A model generated the notes under the pieces. It had not been told where the DNA came from and did not search any database. It saw only the letters and a program-made list of their open reading frames with translations. This document shows positions 11,304-23,810 of a DNA stretch of 64,000 nucleotides, in pieces (the first letter of the stretch is position 1; each line of letters begins with the position of its first letter). The position numbers and the translations under genes were made by a program. This DNA comes from Hetaerina americana. Taxonomy: Eukaryota; Arthropoda; Insecta; Odonata; Calopterygidae. The stretch covers positions 14,998,911 through 15,062,910 of the forward strand of contig JAKTNV010000003.1 of NCBI GenBank assembly GCA_022747635.1. The letters are read 5' to 3'.

Positions 11304-12340
11304 CTACAGTGGTCGAGTATCCTATCCGCTACCTTACTCGCCGCTTCCGCCGTGTAATGGACCCCAGATCGGTTAAGGGGAGTCCTGCAAGATCGGAGGG
11401 TTGGCCTCAGGTCGACGAAGGAGGCTCCTATGTCCGAGCAGAATCTCGATAGTCTCTGGTTTATGCCTTCCACTCGGCTCCAAACCAGAGACCCGCGATC
11501 CTCCCTCGGAACGATGCTGCAGACCGTCAGTCCCAGCCGAACCCCCTCGACGCCCTGGACGCGCTTCACCTCGGAGCTCAGTTCCGTAAGGGAACGGAGG
11601 ACCTCCTCGGATCCACGGTCCGTGACGTCGTTGGTGCCCACATGGGCCACGACCTTCAGCCTAGAGCACTTCGTGCCTTTGACCGCCGCCTCGATCGCCT
11701 TCGTCACCTGAGGGACTCCTCCGCCTGGTATACACCAGGCGGTCACCCGTTGATCGGCGCCTACGCGGCGCGCCCTTTCCCTCAATGGGACCATTACACG
11801 ACGGACATTCGAGCTACCTATTACTACAATACCCTCCCTTCCCGTTCCCTGACGTCTTACCCTAGGCAGTGCCCTCGGAGTAGGGGTAGGGGCTGCAGGT
11901 ACGGTGGTGCTGTCATCCGACAACACCTGGTACCTGTTGGAGACGGGGATGGTATCTGCCTCCGCAGAGTCCAATCCACGCCGCAGCGTTACCTTCCCCT
12001 TGCCCCGAGAGACGACCCTCCAATCGTCCGACCTACGGACGTGAGACACTCCCTCGTTGGGAGATGGGACACGGGGTAGGTCTCTAATCGCCCAGCCACG
12101 TGTTGCATTCGGACGAATCCGTGCACCCATATGGGCGTGGCGGGTTTTCGTATTCCCACCCCGAGCACCATCTCTCCTGAGGGGAGTCCTCCGGCCAGCG
12201 ATCTCCGATCGAAGCTCCCGCACCATTCTCTCCAGCATGACAATACGGGCCCTTAAAGCCGCGCATTCGCCAGTGCGTTCGAGCATGGCAACAGGGGACG
12301 TAGATGAAGCCATCTTAAATAACAACCGAGTTCCCAACAA
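11288..12340 (-). CDS. LINE ORF1 protein with SGNH/GDSL-esterase-like domain
   Basis: Intact frame of 350 codons. The first Met may be an extension; Met10 (MASSTSP) is an alternative start. Residues about 19-50 form a Leu/Arg/Glu-rich likely coiled coil, followed by a basic linker (50-125) and an NRYQVL motif (135-140). The C-terminal half resembles SGNH hydrolases: GSSN at 175-178 in the block I position, GTND at 235-238 (block III) and SGVHYT at 325-330 (block V). The usual Asp of GDS and of the DxxH motif are both Ser here, so hydrolase activity is doubtful, while the fold is probably kept. CR1-group ORF1 proteins with such domains are thought to bind RNA or membranes. It ends with TTT TTA GGA TAG, directly over the frameshift site. 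Confidence 0.88.
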   Translation of the reverse strand: MLGTRLLFKMASSTSPVAMLERTGECAALRARIVMLERMVRELRSEIAGRRTPLRRDGARGGNTKTRHAHMGARIRPNATRGWAIRDLPRVPSPNEGVSHVRRSDDWRVVSRGKGKVTLRRGLDSAEADTIPVSNRYQVLSDDSTTVPAAPTPTPRALPRVRRQGTGREGIVVIGSSNVRRVMVPLRERARRVGADQRVTAWCIPGGGVPQVTKAIEAAVKGTKCSRLKVVAHVGTNDVTDRGSEEVLRSLTELSSEVKRVQGVEGVRLGLTVCSIVPREDRGSLVWSRVEGINQRLSRFCSDIGASFVDLRPTLRSCRTPLNRSGVHYTAEAASKVADRILDHCRPFLG

Positions 12341-12765
12341 AAGCTAACTTGTATACGCTACGCTAAAATTTCTAAGAGGGGTTAGTTAAATTTAGCTCAA
12401 TCAATAAGTTACGCTTTGGAAGATAGTAAAGAAAGGAAAGAAAAAAGATGGTAAAGAAAATAAAGCACTCACCGATAACCAATTAGATTCGACGGACAAA
12501 AACCACCGCAAGCCACTAAGAGTACCCACTAGGAATACCACCAAACTGTTAAAAACTAATAACAAGCAACACAAAAACTAAATAAACATAACTATTTCAC
12601 AAAATTAAAGCTAACACTAAACTACACTTCACTAGGGAAGAACAAACACAGAGGTACAGAAGTAACAGCAGGCACGCAGGTAGTCTCAGGTAGGGTCGAA
12701 CCGGTTCTAGGGAGCGAGCTCGAGCACGTCTGTTCTCGGCAGAAGCCAGGCAGAGAGTGGAGTGT
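12341..12765 (-). other. LINE 5' untranslated region
   Basis: Non-coding sequence upstream of ORF1. The composition changes at about 12765, from the GC-containing segment holding GAGCTCGCTCCCTAGAACC to AT-rich flanking DNA, which is taken as the 5' boundary. In LINEs of this type the internal promoter lies here (family knowledge; no motif confirmed). Confidence 0.55.
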
Positions 12766-15700
12766 TATTAGTGTTATTAATTTATTCATTTCAATTTCAG
12801 CAACATTGTAATATGTCTACTATGTGAAAAATAATTATTACAATTTTTATTTATCTGTCCTCTGTTTCATAGGGTTTGCGCAGGTTTTTCACACCTGCCT
12901 TTTCTTCGTGGATGTTTTCCTAAGCGGGTTTTTGCTAGATGAGCAAGGCCACGCTGTACCTAGCTTTCCCTTTAAACTTAATATACTAGGAGCTTCTCGG
13001 TAAGCGCCCGCTCATTTAATCGATCTCTGTTATTATTGTGCCACTGTAAAATCCAATGCCATGCCTGATTATGTTATGAGAACACCAGAAAAATTACCCC
13101 AAAAGAACTGTACGATATATAGCCGTATATGGATGTGACTGAGACTTCAGCAAAACTTAATTGGTTAAACAATGCAATAAAATTGCATTAAAATTAAGAA
13201 TTTTTTCCAAAGATTTTCAATTTTTCTTGGCATTTAATTTTATATTAAGAGTCCTAATTTTTGGAGTTGATTCTCCGAAATATATCTAATTGTTTTTAGA
13301 AACTTCAGACGAAATCCAGCAGTTGGGTTCTTGTAAGAGTCGGTATTAATAAAGAAAGAGTTCCCTAAGCACATAGCCTTACAAAATGTCGACGCCAATT
13401 GGCATGTTTGGGTTAGAACAGAAGGGATGCAGCACCAGTCACATGCATTTTAATGGGTCTAATGAAGTGAGCTCAAAGGCAAATTTGCGTCGACTATTTT
13501 GAATACCTATTCATATTTTTGAAATTTTAAAATTCTCCTACAGGATTTAGCTAGGCTAATGGCAGAAAAAACTTATGTTCCAAGTAAACTTACTCTGAAA
13601 GCTTCGATATCATTTAAAACATCGCCAAAGTAAGCAATACGGCGCATGAGATGTGCATGCATAAATTTAATAGTCAACAAAATGATATTACTCTTAACAG
13701 ATGATGCAAGGTGCTCCATTTCACAAGAATCATATTTTACTTTATAAAATCATCCAATATTGACCTCCCGATCCACATGAATTTACTAAATGTGAATCGA
13801 ATTGTTATTTTCAAATTTCGCGCAGGTGCAAAGGTGTCGAGGCAACCTTTACACAACGTACAAATAAAAAATATAACCTCTGCGTTGCATCAGTTATCAA
13901 AATTATTATCCGCCCTCAATCATCAACAAAACCATTTTTATTGTAAATTCAAAAATAAGAAAACCATCAGCCCTCAATGGTCCAAGATAACCGCTCCGAC
14001 AGCCTTCATTCACTTCATAAAAAATTCTAAGATACTAACGCAGAAATCTAGGAATTTTTACACATCTTCTGACCTGATTTTTTCCTTGCGAGTGTTACTA
14101 CGAGGCGTAAGAAGAGATAAAAAATTGAGAAAACTTGAGGAATTTAGAGGGAAAATTGTGGAATGGGTCCAAAGTGATGATGGGAGAATATCGAAGTAAG
14201 GATTGCTTCCCAAAGAGAGAGGATCGGCAGGAGGAGGAGGGGTCGAGAGAGAGAGAGAAAGGAGGAGGCAAGAGGGGAGGAAATATTATGAAAGAGAACC
14301 CAGAGTTTCGGGCAGCACTGCATTGGTACGGGGAGTGGGAGGATGATGTAAAGCGAGGGAGCGCGCTTAGAGCTTAGTGGGGAATAAGCCGCGGCAAGTC
14401 GAGAGTGAAAATCAGGAGGGAGTTCGTTGTCTGGGGGAAGGGAGAAAGCAAATGGGAAGGATCCGCGTTCTCGGTTTATGATTTGGTAATAAAGCGACAA
14501 AAAAAAGGAAGACGCGAAAGACCCCGGCATAGTCTCAGAACTCTACCACGGTAATGTGCCAAGCAGTCGTTAATTCCCTTCCGGCGTGGTTTATATCGCG
14601 GAACATTCCACGACAACATACAAAACGAAACGACGAAACTCCTAAAAAGTTTCATAAAACAAGTATAAAGATGAGTCGCGGTTCCACTCCTGCCCATTCA
14701 TGGCATCATCACACGAATCCGAGACATTAATTTCACAAGTCGATCTCTCCCACGCTAAAGAAACCAACAATCGGGACCACAAATGCGCCAACGTTAAGAT
14801 TGTCAAAGAACGCAAGCAAAAAAGGCCCCTTTTGGATTTCCTTTCCGTTTTAACTTGATTGAATTTATGTAAAATTAGTCATTCTACGGTGGAATGAAGG
14901 ACCACCTTAGTTGTTACATAGGCATGAGCATTTTCGCTGAACTAAATTGCATGAAAAAATAAGTGCCGCTGTGGAATAGAATCTTTGAATAAGCTCTTCG
15001 TACCCTAAAATTCTTACGATTCGGGAGTACTCCACCCAAGCGTTAAGTATCTGACCTATTTCTTATTCATTTCCTCCCGTTAAATAATCGAATATTGGTT
15101 AAAGAACGACTGCTATTTTTTTTACTTTTTACGGAATGATTAAATTACAAATTTAGCCTCAACTAAATATTTAGTAATCTCTTAAAATTTCTGAGAACAC
15201 TGAATGCGGACTCGTAATGACTAAAGTGTAAGATGCTAACCCTTAAAGTAGAGACGACTTCAGAAGAAAACATGAATCGAAAATTGATGACATTACGAGA
15301 CTTGAGGTACGTAGAGTTGGACAAGTGAATTAGATAAAAACATATCCATGATATTAGTCGTACCCTTTCAAAGAGACCTACTCCATTGCCCAAATATTAA
15401 ACCACACTCAACGCGGGACTGAGGCATAGCTTTGTATTTTTTAAGTCCGCAACTTAGCTCTCCGTTTCCTTATTAACCTACACGCCCTCTCATAGACGAG
15501 AGTAATTACCGAGTGGACGGAAAGGGCTGACGGTGGAAACAGGAGGCAAAGAAAAGCAAAGAGGTAGGATGGTGGAGGGTGGGGGGGAAATAAAAGGAAG
15601 CGAAATTGCGAGGGAGGGAGGGAGTGAGCGCATTAGAGGGAGGGTGACTGCGTGTGGGTTAGTGGGTGGAGTGAAGAGGAGGCAGCGGGGGCATAGGGAA

Positions 15701-17699
15701 GGAGGATGCCCTCAAGAGGGTGAAGGGACGTCGGGAGGGGTGGGAGGGCTCTGGAATGCAGAAGGGCGCCACGAAATTCGACGAAGTTAATGCTGCAGAA
15801 TGCAATAAGCGTAATTATTAAATCATAAGGCGCTTTTTGAAGTCGCAAACACAATTTCATCCCCGGGTGCACATAAGGGCTTTTAAAAGGTGTTGTCTTT
15901 GCGTGTGAGAGCATCGTAAAGGGGGGCGGGAGGGAGGTCGCGCACTTCTAAGCGGGGAGGTGTTGTAACGTGAGGGAGAGGGGGGAACCCAGCTGTAGGA
16001 TGCTGCAGTGCTGTGCCTCGCCTGATCTATAATTCACGAGAGGGACGACGGCGGTCGTAGTCGAAAGTTTATGACGCGGCATGCGTAGGAGAGGGCGAAT
16101 AATTTTATCTAAGCGAATCACTATTGGAAATGGAAGAGAGTGCGATCGTTTGTGTATCCTTCCTATAGCTACGTCTGGACATACTTAGAAATACATTCTG
16201 GGTTTGGAACGTGGTTTGTGTCACGCTTTAGCGTGGCGCCATAATTTGCGGTCACACTTCCTCTTGAGGTGAGTACTAGTATGCATGCGAATTTTCCCCA
16301 AGGACCAAGTCTAGAAGAAATGTAACTCTGCATGGTTCAATATTTTTCGCTACTTCGATTACAGCCGAACATCTTTATTAAGATTACATATCCATGTAGA
16401 GAAGTTACTGAATAATCGATGTATGGGTTTTACAATTACTTAAATGATATTTGTATCCACATATACCACGCAGTATTTTAGGTACGATATTCGAAGGATT
16501 TTCTTATCTAAAGGGAGTTTATTATGGTCTAATTAACCAAACATATTTTGTGTTTGAGTCTATAAATATGATTATTTCATGATAATTGGAAACGTCCCTA
16601 CAAATCTAAACACGGCAAATGGTCGGAAATAAGCGTAATATGAAGAGGAAGTACCGTTAAATACTAGTATTTATTGCGATAAAACGGAATCAGGACTTAT
16701 GCTTAAAAAATCTTGTGTTTTTTGTCATCGAGTTACGCAATCCCGCATTGGGACGTAAATATTATCACATATGAGATGTACCTTGATACGAGCATCCTGC
16801 GGCCTGGGGTACAATATTCTAGAGAGGCATTATTTCACCTAATCAATGAGAAAATCACAATATATTTTGGGAATTCCCGCATTGCATTGGTTCGGGGCAT
16901 CAGACAGTAATTGGGCTGTATTGTTTGCATTTAATTTTGGCGCAGAGTTTACGGTGTATTCATCGTCATTTCAATCTGAGCGAGATATATCCAGTCTAGT
17001 TGAGGGAAGAATTCAAAGAAATCTGAAATAATACAAATACAATGGAAAAAAATCAATCATTAATTATTATTCCAACCATTTGTATGCTAATCTCGTATTT
17101 CAATTAACGTATGAGATCCTACTGTATTTTTCATTTTCCATTTAATTAGAATATTAACCATGAAACCAAACGCTTCCTCCAAAGGGACTAACCCTATTGG
17201 ATATTATTTTCTCCATCCATGGTACATGCAGATAATTGAACGTACGTACAAGACATAAGATAGTTGAAAATTTGATCATAAAGCGTAAGAAAGTTTACTG
17301 ATGATATTTTGCACTGTTTAAATGAAAAGTGAGATAAATAAAAAGTGGATAAAAAGCTATAACCGGAAAAATTAATAAGTGAACATATTACTTATTTTAT
17401 TTCTACAAATCATTAGCCAACTTATATACATCTCTACCTTTGTAAAGCTGTTACGTATATTTATGTATTACGCATATGTTACCGTGTGATTAGCTTTTCT
17501 TCATGAATGCATCATTACAATACAGTGTATGTTATAGGTACTGTACGCAGTAATGAAGAGGAATAAGTTTGGTCGAAGGACTTCATTGGACCAATTTTGT
17601 TTTCCCATCCCAAAAAGTTTAAACATTATTCCAAAAAATGAGAGGTATTGAATGAGAATTAACGACAAGATAACGGAATTAATGGCATTCTCAAGAAGT
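12766..17699. other. Non-coding stretch; one unassigned 162-codon frame
   Basis: Mostly AT-rich. The longest open frame outside elements in AT-rich DNA is 13711-14199 (+, 162 codons). It has no recognisable domain, no low-complexity explanation and no supporting context, so it is not called as a gene. A purine-rich tract lies at 14210-14300 and a G-rich island at 15530-16000. Nothing else was identified. Confidence 0.5.
15530..16000. other. G-rich purine-skewed island
   Basis: Long GGGAGGG and GGGGGG tracts on the plus strand contrast with AT-rich flanks. The open frames inside are compositional. Confidence 0.55.
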
Positions 17700-18290
17700 A
17701 CGAAAGCTAGGCTAAGCATTTAAGGAGGAGGAAATAAACTAGAGAGGTAAAGTAGTTCATTTATTCGGAAAGTGCCTTACATGAGAGTGGCCGAAGTAGG
17801 GAAAGCATCAGGAGAGGGGATGGAAGTACTAAAAATCGGAAGAGAACTTGTAACAGGTATATTAGAATATAAAGATACAATAATAAAGAAGAGATTAGTA
17901 AGAAATTTAAATTAGAGTGTAGCGCTGTATGGATATAAAAGCTGGTACGTAGAGTAAACGGATGGACGTAGATTGGAGGCTTCTGAGATGTGGAAGTGGC
18001 ATAGAATGAAGGAAATAATAATATGGCCATAGAGGAAGACAAACGATGAAGTCATGAACTTTACGGGCAAAGATAGGAAGCTTACAGGGGTAATCCGAGG
18101 AAGATAGGAAAAGTGGATGGAGGAAATGAGAACAGGGCGTGAGACGTGATATGAGGGAGTTTGTTAGGTACAATGGGTAGAGAAAGGAAGAGATTAAGAC
18201 GAGAGGAGAAAAAAGCCTATTTCCACAACGCAGTCAGGTATTACGAAAAGAAAGAAAATAATGTAGGACACACAGAAGCCCTCATGGTAT
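17700..18290 (+). pseudogene. Decayed LINE fragment (second family, ORF2 C-terminal part)
   Basis: Translated with stops and shifts, the fragment gives the recognisable series YG..SW followed by GRRLEASEMWKWHRMKEI and then R-KTNDEVM. This is the region after the RT core in insect 'endonuclease-reverse transcriptase' non-LTR elements, and the same family as 57290-59040. It has many stop codons, no intact frame and uncertain boundaries. Confidence 0.65.
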
Positions 18291-19289
18291 ATAGCAGACA
18301 ACAATCGCTACGGTCCGTCCAATGACCTAATATAAATAGATCGAACGCCTTGAATGGATGACTATTTAATTAAATTGTCAGTATTATCACTTCGAATGAA
18401 TATTGGATGAAAATTTTCCCGCACAAACCCTAGGGGACCATCTTTGTCGATGTAAAGAACAAATATTGTTTCACCTACAAATTAATCAAACGGCTCCATT
18501 TGCTGCTGCAAATTGCTGCTAATTGCTGCGATCGTAAATTTCACATAAATGGATTTTATAAAGGGTACGGTAATTAAAGAAAAAACTCAATCTCCAAGTC
18601 CTCTAAAATAATCATTAACTTGATATTAATGTTATGTAACGCGCTGTAAAATGATAGATATTTAAAAAATATATTGTATAATTAACTTGCGGAATTAGAA
18701 GCCTCTGTCTGATGAAATCACTAGAAAATACAAATAGCAGGTTGTTTTTTTAAAGTAATCCAGAATCAACCGAAGTCGCCCATAGCTGTCACGGAAATCA
18801 ACCGCACTTCAGCCACCAAAGTTCAGGCATGCGTCTTCCCCGTTCGACAATTCCTGGTGGAAACGTTTGAATGTTTCATCCCCTCCCTCCCACTCCGCAA
18901 ACGCCACCCCTTGGCCACCCCGTTGCACCCCTGCTCAAACAAGCGAAGCGGGTCGAGATCATCTCGTACACCATCCGATTGCACAGCACTCTCCGCTCAG
19001 AACAACCGCAACCCTGTCTCCCAAATCAACCCTCATTCTATGTAACCATACGTACACAAATATCTACACACATGTTCCCATTCCCCTCAAACCATAAAGA
19101 CACCCATACAAAGTGAGGAGCCTTTCCGTTTTCCCATTCACCGTACCCATCATCCCTCCCATTTCCACCCATCAACTTACAAATGCCGGTCCTAATTCTC
19201 CAACCCACTCGCATCTTATTCTACCTCCTTCGCTACTACGCCAACGAAAAATTAAGTGTTATACAGTGAAAGGAAAAAACGGGGCCCAA

Positions 19290-19820
19290 CCTTTATAGCG
19301 ACTCTATCCAACTCCTCATAAGCGACGTTGGGCCGGCGCACACACTGGGGCAACCATCCCCTACCGTCAATCACCCACCCTCCCTCCCCGTTGCCCGCTT
19401 AACGCCCCCCACACCGCCCACCCGCCCGCACATACTTTTCGCTCCCTTCCCAACCCTCGCGCTCTCGCCAAAGAGATGGAGGGGTTCATTAATGACAACA
19501 CGTGTACGCCGTGACGAAGGCAGCGGGAGGGGGAAATGGGGGAGAGGGGGAGGTGGTTACGGGAGGCGCGGCGTTGCCGGAGGTGTCCGTCCGTGCGCGT
19601 CTACGCGTGAGTGTATTTTTGTGCGAGGTAGTCAAGGCAAAGGTGTGAGAATGAAGGGCGGGTGGCGCAGAGAGGGGCGGGGTTCATTTTTGTGACGGAA
19701 CGGGCTGAAATATTTGCCGGGGGAGGAGAGAGCGGGAATGGGGAATGACAATATTGGGGGGTTACGTGGGGACGGAGGTGCATTGAGGAAAGGAGGGACG
19801 TGCGGCGTTTATAACTCCCG
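19290..19820. other. GC-rich island
   Basis: It begins C-rich on the plus strand (CCCTCC runs, 19360-19460) and switches to G-rich (GGGAGAGGGGG, 19520-19570), so strand skew reverses inside it. It is CpG-containing, and no gene was recognised. Confidence 0.55.
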
Positions 19821-21069
19821 TCTGCCACGCATTAATTCACGCACATTTCAAATATTCTTCGCTAATGAAATAAATTTGGGGAAAAAAACATCAAAAGCAT
19901 TGTATTTAGAATAATAGATATGTTATGCGTATTTAAATTGATACTCCGATGATATTCCGATATCGCATTGTTATTTTAATGGCGTAGTGTCTGGCAGGAG
20001 CGCAGTGGATTGGAAATGAGAAGGGCAGAAGAAGTTAAAGGGGGGAGTAGTCACGGAAAATTAAGATCGCTTTGAGAAAACGGAGTGAAAACTGGGGAGA
20101 GGAAATCACATAATAGACCAGGGTGCCGCAGCAACGACATTTTGGATGAGGAACTAGCGGTATCTGGGCACTAGAATACGCCTTACCCGTACTTGATAAA
20201 TTCTTTCATGTGAAACTATTGGAAAAATTAACAAATTGAGAAATATTAACCACCTAACTAAGCACCGATAATTGTGAATCTATTAGAAGTAATAACATAT
20301 CGTCCTCAGAACAATAGAAAGGAACATTTGAAATAGAATTAACGCAATGAGGGTGATAGCAATGGAAAGGAGGGGGAAATACTGAAAAGCAAAGAGATTC
20401 GCAGTAAGGAAGAACGTCTGAATGCCACCCCCTACTTAAGATTTGGAATAATGGAAAGGAAGAATGACACACGTTTAACAGTGGAAGAGTGAAATAACAT
20501 GCAGTGGGAAGGGGAAAAGAAGCTGATACTATTTCGTGCGACAAATCACTGAAGTTCTTATTGCGAGGCAAAAAAATGTCGGAATCATTAGCTAACACCA
20601 CGAATGGGACAAGATTAAGGAAAAAAGAGCAGGTACCGGTCTGAACACAAGTAAAGGGATATATGGATAAACACAAGTTGAGTATACCTGTACGTTATTT
20701 CAATTTCCGATTTTCCAATCAAGTATATTTATTGCACGATTCTGAAGCAAATAATGAAAATACGACAGCAAGAGAGGAATGAACTAAGGGGAAGCCATGT
20801 TAAAACAAAATAACTGATACGCCGATGGAAAGACGTTTCCGCGATTATAATTACGTGGCTTTCGTTATAAAACAATGATAATCTCCAGTATTCGTGAGTG
20901 ATGAACTGCTTCGCGGATCATAGTGTTTTGCGCCTTACGCCAACATTATCTTGCCTATGAAGTGAGTAATCACGCAGCCATATTGCAACGCAACTCCGGC
21001 GGTCATTGGTATCCGTCAGAATAACGGAAGGGAGAAAGAAATTTTGGAAACGGTGGAGAAGGGTAAAAA

Positions 21070-21500
21070 TTCCGGTGTTCGAAAGGGGTGAGAATGTGTC
21101 GGCTAGGAGTGTGGGAGAGCCCCGGGGCAGGGGTGTGAGTGCTTGGGGAGAAAAAAGGGGTTAGGTGGCGCCGATGTGGTCGGACCGTTCCGCCAGTTGA
21201 CCGAGGGGGCGCCCCCAACACTCGGGGCGCTGGTGTCTATCCTCCCCCCCTTCGCCCCTACGTCCGCCCCCCCCCCGCCTCCCACCCACGTGGACGACGC
21301 CGAGTGAGGGTGCACCCGAGGGGGTGGGAATGGGATGGTGTGAGGGAGGGGTCGAGAGTGGTGCGTGTATTTGTGTGTGTGCCAAGGGTTAGCATTCTTC
21401 TGGTGCGCCGGCCGCGGTTATGGAAATACGCACTTGCGGGGGAGGGGAAAAATGGGCGAGGAGCTGGATCCAAAGGGTAACGGAGGCTCGCGAATGGAGT
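21070..21500. other. GC-rich island with C and G homopolymer runs
   Basis: It includes a run of eight or more C near 21270 flanked by G-rich tracts. Overlapping open frames on both strands are Pro-, Arg- or Gly-rich and judged compositional. Confidence 0.55.
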
Positions 21501-22123
21501 GGAAGGAAGGAGAGTTCATCTTGATGAAAAGTGTTTGTTTATACGGGGAGGGGATGATTTCGGATACGAGACCGGAAATGTGTGCGCGAGAATCCTCGGG
21601 TGCCTTCTCAGGAATACGTATTGGAAACAATGAAGACCAAAGGCAACATGCATTCTTTGCTCATGAACTAATAAGAGGGGTCGATATCAATGCGTGGCGC
21701 GTCATGTGCTCCCCCAGAAAAGAAAGAGGCCATGCCGTGCACTGGCCTGGCGCGCATTGGTCGTAGCTTCACACTCTCTCAAACCCCAAGCCAATATATT
21801 CTAACACCTTCGGAACACCGGAAGTCATATCCTAAACCCTCCGGTTCCAAGATAGCCTACGTTCGAAGGTCCAAATTTTGAATACAATAAATTAAATAGA
21901 ACCGCCCCAAACCACCGCCAGGAAGTGTTTCAGGGGATGATTACACACTAGACTTTTGACGCAAAATACTTTTCCGCACAAGCGCGGTCGGACGACGCCA
22001 TTTTGATCCCTTGTCGTTTGTCGAATGAATAACAATGGTGGTAATTATAGGGGTAAACATTTGCTTCTGCTAATAATAAAATCATTTGCAAAATTGGCGA
22101 CAAATCACTTCTAATTTGAAACG

Positions 22124-22172
22124 AATAGAGTAAGAGTGTAAGAGAGTAGAGTAGAGTATAGTAAGAGAGTAA
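22124..22172. repeat. Degenerate simple repeat (AGAGTA/GTAAGAG)
   Basis: Short imperfect repetition of AGAGTA and GTAAGAG motifs. Confidence 0.7.
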
Positions 22173-22848
22173 CTGATCTTTACAAACGATTCACTTTGGT
22201 TTTAATTCCTGAAGTTCTTCAAGGAATTATTAAATATTTTCAGGGCTGTGGCAAATATACATTATTAAAAACAAAACTCGCAGGAAATCGTTCTCATGGG
22301 ATACCCATCCGAGTATTAGTCTGTGACAGTGTACCGTAGTGATAAAAAATAACTATACTCTACTTTCGGAATCTGGCAGCTATCCGAGGAAACACCACAA
22401 AGTATTTTGTAATTACATTTAAATAAAATTCCAAAACAGAGTATAGACGATCTGATTGTAGGTAACTAAACAGCAATGAAGAGCGGCAAATATTGATGAA
22501 TGGAATATACTTTTTACGGGTCAGAGCAGGTGGTAGGAGGTAAATCAAATCCTTATTAGCATTTGCTGATGCATTTAAAAGTTTGAAAGAAAAAAATTGA
22601 CTGTTGTGTCTGAAAAACTAGTTGCAAATAATCATTTAATCCGACCAATATAATAAATTTATTGATCACATACGCCAATGGAATGAAGCCAAATTACGGC
22701 ACACGACAGTACCAGATTAACTTGTAATCATTCTTCAAAAATGCGAAGAAAAATCAAGACAAGACAGCGTCAAACGTCGTGAGTCACTCACAGAAATATC
22801 AATCATTGAATTGGTCATTAATTTGCTGCTGTGTGAACTAGGGCCAGC

Positions 22849-22926
22849 CAGCCGCAGTAGCCGAGTATTCAATGCGCCTTGGTCTGGTAATTCTAAGTTT
22901 GGGGGTTCAATCGCTAATCGGAACCA
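22849..22926 (+). repeat. Possible degraded tRNA-derived SINE head
   Basis: A TAGCCGAGTATTCA segment resembles a Pol III A box of the Leu/Ser type, and GGGTTCAATCG about 45 bases downstream resembles a B box. Acceptor pairing is poor and no family copy occurs elsewhere in the window, so this is tentative. Confidence 0.3.
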
Positions 22927-23209
22927 ATTGAGCGTGGCACTTGCCCTAGACTCGTGTGTACAAGTACTGCGATTTAACGCTAGCCGTTTGAGACTGCAGG
23001 TTGACATTAACTAAAAAAAAATGATTTTTACTCGAAGTCAAAAATTAAATATCATTCATTTAATCTTCATTCCTTGTGTTTACCACCAATCATTACCGAA
23101 TTCATCATTACATGGCCTGTAAATTAGAAGTGAAATATTCCTAAGCAAATTAAGATGATTAGTTTGTCTCTGCATGCACGCCAAGTGGCGTCCCTTCACT
23201 TCAAGCGCC

Positions 23210-23810
23210 TGTGCAGGATGTTGGGCGCGATGTGTGTGGGTAGCAACTGGGCGCGATGATTGGCATGGGACGCGGGGGACGGGATATGAGAGGGTGAGGG
23301 GGCGAGAGAGCTCGGAGATAAGGGTTCGGGGGGACCGGGTCTGAGTTCAGTCGCTGGGCGGGGGTGTCCCGGCTGCGGCTTCGACGTGTCAGGCCGGAAA
23401 GCGCTCCGTGGATTTGATCGATTGTCTGCCTCGCTTGCTCCTAGCCGAACCTCTTTTTATGCACAGGCATCTTTTATCCTCGTTCATTTTTTTGCGTTCT
23501 ATCTCTGACACACCGGCCGCTAAACCTCTTCCCTTTTTTCCAGAGTGCTATGATTAGAGAGGCATAGGAGGAAGCGCGCCCAACTCACTGGTGTTGGGAT
23601 TGCAAGGACCTAGGAATATGGCTGGGGGAACGGGGCTTGGCGGCTGCGGTGTTTGACCAACTGAGGAATCCTGGAAGATGGGGAAGGGAGGGTAGTTTGC
23701 GTGTGTGTGTGTGTGTGTGTGTTTGTGGGATAAGGAAAGCGGTCTTGCGTTTGTATTTGGGGGAAGGAGGATGGAAGGGGGGAGGCAAACAAGTGCCCAA
23801 ACGTCTTCTT
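23210..23810. other. GC-rich island enclosing a GT microsatellite
   Basis: There are two GC-rich blocks (about 23210-23420 and 23600-23810), with a perfect (GT)n run at 23699-23722 in the second. Open frames here are compositional. Confidence 0.55.
23699..23722. repeat. (GT)n microsatellite
   Basis: Twelve uninterrupted GT dinucleotides. Confidence 0.95.

Larger units (their letters stand above)
7814..12765 (-). mobile_element. CR1-like non-LTR retrotransposon (LINE), nearly full length, inactivated
   Basis: The minus-strand order is: 5' untranslated region (about 12765-12341), ORF1 with a coiled-coil/esterase-like protein, ORF2 with APE-type endonuclease then reverse transcriptase, 3' untranslated region (8319-7833), and a tail of three TGTAGA units (7832-7814). 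An esterase-like ORF1 plus APE endonuclease plus RT is the architecture known for the CR1/L2 group, hence the assignment. Breaks seen: an in-frame stop at 10506-10508, a one-base frameshift near 8722-8727, and a catalytic Asn-to-Lys change in the endonuclease. The exact 5' end is an estimate. No convincing target duplication was seen, which is common for CR1. A second 3' end of the same family lies at 60545-60769. Confidence 0.93.
18291..22848. other. Non-coding stretch with two GC-rich islands
   Basis: No gene recognised. Pyrimidine-rich DNA around 18860-19300 passes into a GC-rich island at 19290-19820, and a second island lies at 21070-21500. A 140-codon frame on the minus strand at 20254-20676 has no family motif. 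A short GAGTA-type degenerate simple repeat lies at 22124-22172. Confidence 0.5.

Noticed and set aside
7781..12777. TAGTGTTAT as a target duplication of the CR1-like LINE
   Set aside because: Present on both sides, but not adjacent to the hexamer tail; probably chance in AT-rich DNA.
20254..20676. 140-codon minus-strand frame
   Set aside because: Hydrophobic and Phe/Leu/Ser-rich without a domain; no sign of a LINE or host gene.
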